This document shows, one piece after another, positions 29,340 to 37,453 of a DNA stretch of 64,000 nt. This DNA is from an uncultured Prevotellaceae bacterium (GTDB lineage Bacteria > Bacteroidota > Bacteroidia > Bacteroidales > Muribaculaceae). Location: positions 104,084 to 168,083 of the forward strand of contig CAMYUW010000001.1 of assembly GCA_947302275.1 (NCBI GenBank). The letters are read 5' to 3'. The position numbers and the translations under genes are program-made. The notes beneath the pieces are model-generated. The model ran no database searches. It worked only from the letters and a program-made list of their open reading frames with translations, and was not told the DNA's origin. Every line of letters starts with the position of its first letter. Position 1 is the stretch's first letter.

Positions 29340-30749
29340 ATGAATTACGACAAAATCAAAAGTGTACTGCGCTGGATGCGCAACCACAAGAAGTTAATCA
29401 TCTTTGTAATCACCGTAGTCCTTATCGCCATTCTTGCCTCGTGCATCACTGGCGGTGATGCTGGAAGTGCCACGCTGGCCGTGGGAATGCTTATCGGTGG
29501 CGTCGATAACGGCAAGCATGTCGTTGACGGGCCGCTCACGACCGACCTGACCCGTGAAGGTTCGCCCGACCTGCTGCTCAACGAGATCGACCAGCAGATT
29601 GTGAAAATCCGCCCGATGTCAACCCCGATTGACCAGATTTCGCGATATGCAGGCAGCAAACACGCGGGCAGCATGATCGTAGATTTCTATAGCGTTGACA
29701 CCAAACCCACAACGGCGAAGCTGAACAGCGACATCATCGCGAGCGAAGTCAATACCGGCGAGAGCAACCCCATGGCGGTGATCAACACGAGCAATAACGA
29801 CATCTTTGACCCGACCGACACAATTCTGGTTCAGGATATTCCGGGATTTGAGATCGATGGTGTCGAGGAGAGCGCCCAAGACCTGATGCTCTATGTCGTG
29901 AGCCGTGATGCCAACGGAGTTACCGTGATGGCTGTGAACGGATGTACGATCAACGGGGCAACCAACTGTTTCCCCGACGTGATCCAAGGTACGACTCTCG
30001 TGCGCATGGGCCGAGCCGCCAGCGAACTCGACGTGCAGTCACCACAATTTGAATCGCTGCCCAAGAAGAGCCGCAACCTGTGCCAGATCTTTAAGATGCA
30101 GGTTGAAGAAAGTACGTTGCAGCGCCTGTCGAACAAGGAAGTGGGTTGGACGATGAGCGATCAGGAAGAGGCAGCCGTGTATGACATGAGACTGGGCATG
30201 GAGAAGTCATTCCTCTTTGGCGTATCACGCCAGTTGTGGGATCCCGTGAAAAAGGAGAATGTGTTCTTCACGGGCGGCATCTGGAACCAGGCAGGCAAGG
30301 AAATCCTCCTGGAGAGGAGTGTGGAACTCACCGCCGAGAAGATGGTGGACCTGATGCGTGAGGCCTTCACGGGCAACGCGGGCAGCAAGCGTAAAATCCT
30401 GATTGGCGGCAGCGGACTGATCAGCCGAATCAGCAAGCTGGATTACACTCGTATCATCACTGCAGGGCAGCACGTGAGCAAGTGGGGCATAGATTTCACG
30501 GAGTTGAGGTCGAAATTTGGCTGCCTGTATCTGCTGCTGAGTGAGGTGTTTGACGAGGTGGGCATGGAGAACGACGGTATCATCATCGACCCCGAGTATA
30601 TCCAGAAATATACCCACATCCCCTTCAGCACCGAACAGCTGAACCTCAAGAAGAGCGGCGTGCGCAACGTGGATGCGCTGGTCATGACCGAAGCATCCTG
30701 CCTGGTGCTGCGCTACCCCATGGCCCACATGCGCGTCATCACGCGATAA
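29340..30749 (+). CDS. Phage major capsid-like protein with N-terminal TM/lipobox-like segment (head island 1)
   Basis: LTTDLTREGSPDLLLNEIDQQIVKIRPMSTPIDQISRYAGSKHAGSMIVDFYSVDTKPT and EQLNLKKSGVRNVDALVMTEASCLVLRYPMAHMRVITR are reminiscent of Bacteroidetes phage major head proteins; N-terminus MNYDKIKSVLRWMRNHKKLIIFVITVVLIAILASC. Confidence 0.7.
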   Translation: MNYDKIKSVLRWMRNHKKLIIFVITVVLIAILASCITGGDAGSATLAVGMLIGGVDNGKHVVDGPLTTDLTREGSPDLLLNEIDQQIVKIRPMSTPIDQISRYAGSKHAGSMIVDFYSVDTKPTTAKLNSDIIASEVNTGESNPMAVINTSNNDIFDPTDTILVQDIPGFEIDGVEESAQDLMLYVVSRDANGVTVMAVNGCTINGATNCFPDVIQGTTLVRMGRAASELDVQSPQFESLPKKSRNLCQIFKMQVEESTLQRLSNKEVGWTMSDQEEAAVYDMRLGMEKSFLFGVSRQLWDPVKKENVFFTGGIWNQAGKEILLERSVELTAEKMVDLMREAFTGNAGSKRKILIGGSGLISRISKLDYTRIITAGQHVSKWGIDFTELRSKFGCLYLLLSEVFDEVGMENDGIIIDPEYIQKYTHIPFSTEQLNLKKSGVRNVDALVMTEASCLVLRYPMAHMRVITR

Positions 30750-30807
30750 AACACGGCCAGTTGAGGGGAACAGTGCCCGCCACACGGGCATGATGATCTA
30801 ACCACTT

Positions 30808-30892
30808 GTGAGTGTGTCATAATTTACTCCTGAAAAACTTTAATCGGCCTGCGGACGATTAAAAATCAGTGAATGAATTATGATACACTCAC
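30808..30892. repeat. Palindromic intergenic element between convergent capsid-like and glycerate kinase genes
   Basis: Outer arms gtgagtgtgtcataatt / aattatgatacactcac (16/17), inner arms taatcg/cgatta; left part matches 26113-26154 (family A). Confidence 0.75.
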
Positions 30893-30910
30893 TTTTCTGT
30901 TTGTATTTTT

Positions 30911-32026
30911 CTAATGACAGTCGGGAATGAGGTGCTTTACGGCCTGGGAGACGCGCTCGAGGGTACTGGCTGTGTCCATGGCCAAATCTTGCGGGAGGCC
31001 GTCACTCACGGCAATGGCCCGAGCAAGTCCAGCCCGATCAGGGTCAAAACCTTCCTCGATTACTCCACAAACCACAGCTACAGGTACGCCGCAATCATGG
31101 GCCATGCGGATCACACAGCCGGGACCTTTGCCCATGAGCGTCTGGCGATCCAGCCTCCCCTCTCCGGTAATCACCAGTTGGGCACCACACAACGCCTCCT
31201 GCATTCCGTTATGGGAAAGGACGTAGGGACCGCCAGGCTGCAATTCACAATCGAGCAGATGCATCATCAGGGACGGGATGCCTCCAGCGGCGCCACAGCC
31301 GGGCTTGGAAGCAATATGATCGCCCACAATCGCCGCGACATGGGCCAGTCCACGTGCCAACTGCTCCACCTGTTCAGGAGATGCGCCTTTCTGCGGGCCA
31401 TAGACACGGGCGGCACCCAGCTCGCCACACAAGGGGTTATCCACATCGGTCAAGAGGGTAAAGCGGCAGTCCAGAACCGCCTGGGGAATGCCTCTGGTCT
31501 CAATACGGGAAATCTGCTCAAGCGACCCGCCACAAGGGAACAGATAATGCCCCTGAGCATCCAGGAACTCAGCGCCCAAGGCTGAAAGGATGCCCATAGC
31601 AGCATCGGTGGTGGCGGAACCGCCCAGCCCCAGCACGATGTGATGAGCGCCACGCTCCATCGCATCACGAATGAGCATACCTGTGCCAAGGGTTGAAGCC
31701 CGCAACGCATCGCGGACACCCTCGGGCAACAGGGCCAGCCCGCTGGCCGCGGCAGTCTCGATGAATGCGGTGCCATCGTCACACAAGAAATAAGAGGCTG
31801 TGATAGGATCCAGGTTGAGCAAGGGTCCCATCGTGGGAGATTGTACCCACTGCCCCTTGCTGCCAGAAGCCAACACGGTGGTAGTGCCATCGCCACCGTC
31901 GGCGATTGGTACACTTACCACCGTGATATCGTCAATGCCGCACAGAGATTGCATTGCGGCATCGTTGAGTTGCTGAGCCGTAGCCGAGCCTTTGAACTTA
32001 TCAAACGCCAGGACGACCTTCATCAA
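30911..32026 (-). CDS. Glycerate kinase
   Basis: VVLAFDKFKGSATAQQLNDAA, VPIADGGDGTTTVL, HHIVLGLGGSATTDAAMGILSALGAEFLD, LVITGEGRLDRQTLMGKGP. Confidence 0.95.
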   Translation of the reverse strand: MMKVVLAFDKFKGSATAQQLNDAAMQSLCGIDDITVVSVPIADGGDGTTTVLASGSKGQWVQSPTMGPLLNLDPITASYFLCDDGTAFIETAAASGLALLPEGVRDALRASTLGTGMLIRDAMERGAHHIVLGLGGSATTDAAMGILSALGAEFLDAQGHYLFPCGGSLEQISRIETRGIPQAVLDCRFTLLTDVDNPLCGELGAARVYGPQKGASPEQVEQLARGLAHVAAIVGDHIASKPGCGAAGGIPSLMMHLLDCELQPGGPYVLSHNGMQEALCGAQLVITGEGRLDRQTLMGKGPGCVIRMAHDCGVPVAVVCGVIEEGFDPDRAGLARAIAVSDGLPQDLAMDTASTLERVSQAVKHLIPDCH

Positions 32027-32910
32027 TTCACCTTGACAACAAGGAAATTGGATTTTTCCCAGAAACGAGCCGGATTCAGGATGTGCAAGGTCTTCATGTT
32101 GCCTTGATCCACTAACTCATATGAATCGCTGGGATGATTGGTCATGAGCTGGGCTTTCTTGCTATGCAGGGGAATCTCGCTCAAGGTGCGGCGGTCGGCC
32201 TTGGTAAAGTATGCCATCTCGAAGTCACCTTGCAGGATTTTGGTCTTGCGCAAGAAGCCGCTCTCGATGATCTTGTGTGCCTTGAGTTCCTTCTTGGAAC
32301 CGATGACATAATAGCAGGTGTTGAGGTTGTTGACCTCGGTGGTGAGCTGCTTGGATTCTTCCTGGGCAGCTTCCTTCTCCTTGACCACGGCCTTGTTCAC
32401 CGTGTTGAGCGAATCCACACTCTGATTAAGGTTCTTGATCTGGATGTGTGCTGCTGCCAGCTGTTCGGTCAAACCGTTGATCGTTTTCTGCTGATCATCG
32501 AGCTGCATCTTGAGATTGGCAATGGACTTCTCCATCTGGGTGTTGTAGTTGGTGGACTGCTTGAGCCTCTTTTCCAACTCGGCCAGGCGATTCTTGTGTT
32601 TGGTGATGGACTGCTGGATGAGGACGATGTCGTCACGCAGCTGTTTCTTGCGGTCGGGGGTCTCACCATTCAGGTTCTTGACCGACACGATGTCTTCGAG
32701 TTCCTTGATCTGCTGCATGCCATCGGCAATGTCGCCCATGAGCTGCATAAGGCTATCTTTCTCGGCATTAGCCGTGTTGATGGAATCCTGCAGCGCAGCA
32801 TTGATGGAGTCCTGACGCAAGGCCTCGGCTTCCAGTTTGTTGCTTCGCTGGCAAGCGGGCAGAATAGCCAGACCTGCCATCAACCAAACTAAATACATAA
32901 TCTTTTTCAT
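32023..32910 (-). CDS. Coiled-coil lipoprotein, unknown function
   Basis: Lipobox LAILPAC; long heptad-like region (KHKNRLAELEKRLKQSTNYNTQMEKSIANLKMQLDDQQKTING...); overlaps the glycerate kinase start by 4 nt. Confidence 0.75.
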   Translation of the reverse strand: MKKIMYLVWLMAGLAILPACQRSNKLEAEALRQDSINAALQDSINTANAEKDSLMQLMGDIADGMQQIKELEDIVSVKNLNGETPDRKKQLRDDIVLIQQSITKHKNRLAELEKRLKQSTNYNTQMEKSIANLKMQLDDQQKTINGLTEQLAAAHIQIKNLNQSVDSLNTVNKAVVKEKEAAQEESKQLTTEVNNLNTCYYVIGSKKELKAHKIIESGFLRKTKILQGDFEMAYFTKADRRTLSEIPLHSKKAQLMTNHPSDSYELVDQGNMKTLHILNPARFWEKSNFLVVKVN

Positions 32911-32952
32911 ACCTAAATCGTATTTGTTCTATTAATTATTTCCAAATTGTTG

Positions 32953-33687
32953 TCAAACTCTAGCGCTCTTCTGCTTGAAGGCGGCATACTTGTCCACCTT
33001 AGCCACCGTCGTTGGAGGGCAACCGGCGACGATGATGACGATTTCGCCACGAGGGGCATTGGCCGTGAAATACTGGACCAGTTCGCCCAGGGTGCCGTTG
33101 TGGGTGGTGTTGTGAATCTTGCTGATTTCCCTCACGACACTGGCATCGCGGTCGTCACCGAAAGCCTCGGCAAACTGCTGAAGGGTCTTCAATAAGCGCA
33201 AGGGCGACTCGTAGAAGACCATCGTCAAGGGCTGGGACTTCAACTCCTCGAGGCGAGTGGCACGGCCTTTCTTCTGCGGCAAGAAGCCCTCAAAGACAAA
33301 CCTGTCACACGGCAGACCCGAGTTGACCAGTGCAGGGACAAAAGCAGTAGCCCCCGGCAGGGTCTCGACCTCGATGCCCTGGCGGCGGCACTCACGCGAG
33401 AGCAGGAAGCCAGGATCGCTAATGCCCGGCGTGCCCGCATCGCTGATGAGGGCCATGACAGCCCCACCCTTCAACTGCTCAACGACAGCGGCGACAGCCT
33501 CATGCTCATTGAACTTGTGGTGGCTGCGCATGGGCGTGGGGATATCGAAGTGCCTGAGCAACACGCTGCTGGTGCGTGTATCCTCGGCCAAAACGGTATC
33601 TACCGACTTGAGCACCTCGACAGCACGGGGTGTCATGTCGTCAAGATTCCCTACAGGCGTAGGCACTATGTATAGCTTTCCAGCCAT
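32953..33687 (-). CDS. rsmI: 16S rRNA (cytidine(1402)-2'-O)-methyltransferase
   Basis: LYIVPTPVGNLDDMTPRAVEVLKSVDTVLAEDTRTSSVLLRHF, ALISDAGTPGISDPGFLLSRECRRQGIEVETLPGATAFVPALVNSGLP. Confidence 0.95.
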   Translation of the reverse strand: MAGKLYIVPTPVGNLDDMTPRAVEVLKSVDTVLAEDTRTSSVLLRHFDIPTPMRSHHKFNEHEAVAAVVEQLKGGAVMALISDAGTPGISDPGFLLSRECRRQGIEVETLPGATAFVPALVNSGLPCDRFVFEGFLPQKKGRATRLEELKSQPLTMVFYESPLRLLKTLQQFAEAFGDDRDASVVREISKIHNTTHNGTLGELVQYFTANAPRGEIVIIVAGCPPTTVAKVDKYAAFKQKSARV

Positions 33688-33709
33688 CGTGTTGCGGATA
33701 AAGGTTATC

Positions 33710-34672
33710 TCATTTCTGGAAATGGTTGCGGACGATGGTCATGAAATCCTTCACGACCTCGTTCTCGCGGTCCCAATTCAACTGACTGAAGAAATAAAGC
33801 TCGGCGTTGCCATAGCTGTTCATCATCTCGATGTGCTCGATTGCAGTATTCATGGCGCTCGCACTTCCAGCAAACAGTTCACGCTGGAAACGGAAACGGT
33901 CGTTGACCGAGAAAGCCTTGCGTATGTCCTTAGACAGGCTGCGCTGCAATTTCTGGTCCACCCTCAAGGGTTCTTCATCAATCTCTGGGAACTCGGTAGG
34001 CACAGGGGGCACAGGCATTTCCTCGGGTTCGGGCAAGGCATCGTCATCGGCTTCGATGAACTCCACGGTGATATCGGGCTCATCCTCAGCCTCGGGGAGC
34101 ACGTTGGGATCCGGATCAGGAACGGGTTCCTCATTGACTTCCAACTGGGGACGGAACACCGGCGGCTGCGGGGTAACCTTAACGGGCTCGGGAGCAGCGG
34201 CGGGCTGAGGTTCCGGCTCGGCGAGAGGTTCCTCCTGAGAAGGCTGAGGATCGTCTTCGGCCTCGATAAATTCAACAGTAATGTCATCGTCAGGCTCACG
34301 ATCGGCAACAGGTACCTCGTGCTGGGGCTCCTCATAGTCCAGAGAAAAGACTTCCTTGAATTCCTCGCCATTGTCATGTTGCCAAGTCTCGTCGGCATCA
34401 TAGTCCTCATCGGGCAGATGATTGGTAGATTCCGTCTCCACCTCAGCGACTTGAGGGGCCGGTTCCTGCTGTTGTTCAGCGGGTTGTGCTGCTTCGGGCT
34501 GCTCGGGCGCAGGAAGTTCCACACCGCACATCTCGGCCAACTCGCGCACCTTGCGCTTAATTTTATTGGTAATGACATCGGGCGTATTCTCGTCACCCAG
34601 CCTGCGGGTAACAAGCATCAACCCCTCTATCTCATAGACATGAGACAGCATTTTCTCTATCGCAATGTTCAT
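33710..34672 (-). CDS. Acidic, Pro/Glu-rich protein with duplicated DITVEFIEA motif, unknown function
   Basis: 320 aa; ordered termini (MNIAIEKMLSHVYEIEGLMLVTRRLGD...; RKAFSVNDRFRFQRELFAGSASAMNTAIEHIEMMNSYGNAELYFFSQLNWD) around a low-complexity centre. Confidence 0.75.
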   Translation of the reverse strand: MNIAIEKMLSHVYEIEGLMLVTRRLGDENTPDVITNKIKRKVRELAEMCGVELPAPEQPEAAQPAEQQQEPAPQVAEVETESTNHLPDEDYDADETWQHDNGEEFKEVFSLDYEEPQHEVPVADREPDDDITVEFIEAEDDPQPSQEEPLAEPEPQPAAAPEPVKVTPQPPVFRPQLEVNEEPVPDPDPNVLPEAEDEPDITVEFIEADDDALPEPEEMPVPPVPTEFPEIDEEPLRVDQKLQRSLSKDIRKAFSVNDRFRFQRELFAGSASAMNTAIEHIEMMNSYGNAELYFFSQLNWDRENEVVKDFMTIVRNHFQK

Positions 34673-34764
34673 AATCGTCTGTTTTATCGTTGCTTAGCGA
34701 CTCCTCGCCAAGGTTTTGTCTTACATTTAGCCTGCAAGTTTAGGCATTTTTTTTAAAACACCAA

Positions 34765-36204
34765 CTATTTTCCCTCAAAAAGATTGCAAAGGAAGGTGCC
34801 GATTTGTTCTCTGATACTGGCCTGTGAGCAGGTGAAGTTGTTGACCAGTACGGCAAAGGCATAGCGAGGTTCCTCGGCAGGATAATAACCCACATAGCAC
34901 TGAACATGACGCATGCTGCCCGACTTGAGCACAATCTGGTCGCTCAAGGGGTTTTCCTTCAGGGTTTTGCCGGCACGGCCAGCCGCCTTGGGCATGAGGT
35001 CGCTCAGGCGCACGCCGTCAAAACGGCGGTGAGCCATCATCGTGAGCATATCGCCAAAGAAACTGACGGATGCCTTGTTGCCCCGTGCCAATCCGCTGCC
35101 GTCACGCATGAACAGGGGATCGGAGTTCACGCCTTGCAGTTCCAGCCAGCGCTTGACGGCTGCAACACCAATTCTATCCAAGTCGGAAGGCATCGCATTC
35201 AGATGCATCACTTCCCACTCGCGGGCACCAATGGCACGCAACAGCGCATGTGCAAACATGTTGTCACTGCGGTCCAGAAGCGAGGTGATGATCTCGGTCA
35301 ACTCGGGTGACTTGTGCAACACGAGCAGGGAGCGTTTTTCCACGTTTGCCGAAACAGTTCCCTCTGGTTCCTTATACTCAATTCCGTTGGTACGCAGGGC
35401 ACGTGCAATGCTATCGGCAAGCATGGGGGCCGGCGTGGGGTTGGCATAGGTGTTCTGTATGTTCCTGACAGCAGACTCACCTGTGAAAATCAGCGCCGGA
35501 ACACTATAGTCCAGGTAAGGGGTGACATTCCTGCGCTCACGGTTGGGGCGGCATCGGCTGATCACCTTCACACCCGGCACAGGGGGCGTTATGGAAAAAG
35601 TGGACACGCGGCCACGATTATCCAGCGAACATGAAACCGACATCAGATTGTCATGGAAATTCAAGGCATGGACTGCAGCGCCATAGTCATAAGCCAGATC
35701 GCCCACATCCCAATCCTCATCATAGTAGGGGTAGCTATAGTAGTTGTCATCGCAATAGATGACAGCTTCCACCTTATTAATATTGCGTGCCCGCAGGGCA
35801 TCGATAATCTCATCAACGATGTTGGCCTGGCACGGCAGAAATACCGAGCCCAGCGTGGGGTCGCCCATACCCCGCACAATGATCAAACCCTTGAAGCAAT
35901 CATCGATGATATCACCATCGAGATAAACAGGTGTCTCGAAGCGGAAATGAGGTCCTAACAATCCAAGTGCTGCCGATGAGACGACCGTCTTCATCGTCGA
36001 TGCAGTGATATTGGCTTGCTCGGGACGGTAACTGGCAATGGTTTTGGCCGAATCCAGATCGATGACGTTTACACCGACCGATGCATATCGCAATGAACTG
36101 TGTGACACGAACTTGTCAACTGCCTCCTGGAATGTGTAGGCAGCAAGTTGGGAAGTGGTGGCTAGCAGCAGTAGTAAAGACAATACAAATTTCTTCATTT
36201 TCAT
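34765..36204 (-). CDS. dacB: D-alanyl-D-alanine carboxypeptidase / PBP4 family
   Basis: YASVGVNVIDLDSAKTIASYRPEQANITASTMKTVVSSAALGLLG; SxN-like (SLLDRSDNMFAHALLR); C-terminal KSG (IVLKSGSMRHVQCYVGY). Start moved to internal MKMKKFVLS. Confidence 0.87.
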   Translation of the reverse strand: MKMKKFVLSLLLLLATTSQLAAYTFQEAVDKFVSHSSLRYASVGVNVIDLDSAKTIASYRPEQANITASTMKTVVSSAALGLLGPHFRFETPVYLDGDIIDDCFKGLIIVRGMGDPTLGSVFLPCQANIVDEIIDALRARNINKVEAVIYCDDNYYSYPYYDEDWDVGDLAYDYGAAVHALNFHDNLMSVSCSLDNRGRVSTFSITPPVPGVKVISRCRPNRERRNVTPYLDYSVPALIFTGESAVRNIQNTYANPTPAPMLADSIARALRTNGIEYKEPEGTVSANVEKRSLLVLHKSPELTEIITSLLDRSDNMFAHALLRAIGAREWEVMHLNAMPSDLDRIGVAAVKRWLELQGVNSDPLFMRDGSGLARGNKASVSFFGDMLTMMAHRRFDGVRLSDLMPKAAGRAGKTLKENPLSDQIVLKSGSMRHVQCYVGYYPAEEPRYAFAVLVNNFTCSQASIREQIGTFLCNLFEGK

Positions 36205-36209
36205 TGAGT

Positions 36210-36545
36210 TTATTTTTTTCGTCCAGGATGCCTCATGTACCACCGCCAGGCGTACAGAGGACGTGATTTCAAGTAATCAGGGTTACGCTGGTTGGCATAG
36301 GCCTCGCGCTCGAAAGAGATATTTCGATAGGCATTCCCCTTCATGGGCAGCCTGACCAGCCACTCGATAACATAAACCAGATAAAAGAAAACAAACAGCA
36401 TCTCACGCTGCTGGGCAGTGTGGATGCGCTCATGATTCATCATCTCGTTACTCAAATACACCCCATGATGCACAAACAAAACTCCCAGCAGATTGATGGC
36501 TGAGAATCCGTGAAAAGGCAATATAGAGGTCCTGATAATCTTCAC
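36210..36545 (-). CDS. Small membrane protein with HExxH motif (minigluzincin-like)
   Basis: NEMMNHERIHTAQQREMLFVFFYLVYVIEWL...ISFEREAYANQRNPDYL: HERIH matches HExxH, with a downstream Glu. Confidence 0.65.
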   Translation of the reverse strand: MKIIRTSILPFHGFSAINLLGVLFVHHGVYLSNEMMNHERIHTAQQREMLFVFFYLVYVIEWLVRLPMKGNAYRNISFEREAYANQRNPDYLKSRPLYAWRWYMRHPGRKK

Positions 36546-36693
36546 GGGCGCAAAGGTACGATATTTTTTTGAATCCTGGCAAGCTTGACCCCAAACGGGC
36601 GACCGAGATGTGGCAAATCACCAGTAATGGGGAAAAACGGCCATAAAAAAGTAATTTATCGGTCAATTTTGTTGTTGAAATATTAAAATGACG

Positions 36694-36701
36694 TATCTTT
36701 G
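36694..36701 (+). promoter_or_regulatory. -7 box TATCTTTG
   Basis: TAnnTTTG upstream of the 36755 CDS. Confidence 0.6.
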
Positions 36702-36754
36702 CAGTTTAGAAAGTAAAATTTGGCCCTTTTTCAACCTAACAATCCCTGTATATT

Positions 36755-37333
36755 ATGGAGAGAGCAGTCAAAGTTATCGGATTAGCGTTACTGTACGTGC
36801 TGGCAGTATCTATTACCGAACTACTGGGTTTCTATCACCCGTTTTTCTGGACTTATAGTGCGGTATTTGCCGCAGTCATTGCCGCATGGCCTTACTTCAA
36901 GCTGTGTGAACGCTATCCCATGCCTGGCATAGCCATCCTGTGCGCAGTGTTGTTGCTGATGATTAATTTCATCTTTAACCAGGGTCATGAGTACTTTGCG
37001 CTGGGTTGTATGGTTGCTGGATGTGCCGCCGAAGGCATCCGTAAATTCATGGGCAACTATCGCAAGGCAAAAGGTGTTATCTGCAGCTACGCGGTGATGT
37101 CGCTCATCCCTTTCTCCAAGAGCATCGTGCTGTGGATTGACTACCATACCGCCATGGAGCTGATCGTCAACCGCATGGGTGACATCTATGCAGCCGTTAT
37201 GGGCCGCATGCTCTCGAAGTACATGTTCATGGCAATGGTCGTCCTGACCCTGATTCTTGCCGTAGTGACCATGTGGCTGCTCACCCGTAGCTGGCGTCCT
37301 CGCGAGGAATACCACATCATCATCGAGCAATAA
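36755..37333 (+). CDS. Polytopic membrane protein, MptD/Trep_Strep-type putative ECF S component
   Basis: 192 aa, 5-6 predicted TM; AEGIRKFMGNYRKAKGVICSYAVMSLIPFSKSIVLWIDY resembles the MptD/Trep_Strep family. Confidence 0.55.
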   Translation: MERAVKVIGLALLYVLAVSITELLGFYHPFFWTYSAVFAAVIAAWPYFKLCERYPMPGIAILCAVLLLMINFIFNQGHEYFALGCMVAGCAAEGIRKFMGNYRKAKGVICSYAVMSLIPFSKSIVLWIDYHTAMELIVNRMGDIYAAVMGRMLSKYMFMAMVVLTLILAVVTMWLLTRSWRPREEYHIIIEQ

Positions 37334-37366
37334 GCGACTATCGGTTTTTCCCGATTCACGATATAC

Positions 37367-37411
37367 ACAAATCAGGCGCGGCCATCATCATAGATGCCAC
37401 GCCTGATTTGT
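37367..37411. terminator. Bidirectional terminator between convergent genes
   Basis: acaaatcaggcgcggc / gccacgcctgatttgt stem with flanking T/A. Confidence 0.8.
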
Positions 37412-37453
37412 TTTAGGCTTGTAATGCCAGCAATGGAATTGGCTCTGTTTCTC

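Noticed and set aside
27326-30749. Complete active prophage or integrated plasmid
   Set aside because: Only head genes seen; no integrase, replication, lysis, tail or regulatory genes around the island.
30225-30791. - strand ORF antisense to the capsid-like gene
   Set aside because: No domain; the + strand gene has protein-like composition and phage context.
24561-30892. CRISPR array from the AGTTTTAAGTTTTTAG repeats
   Set aside because: Short AT-rich units without regular spacers and no cas genes; better described as intergenic repeats.
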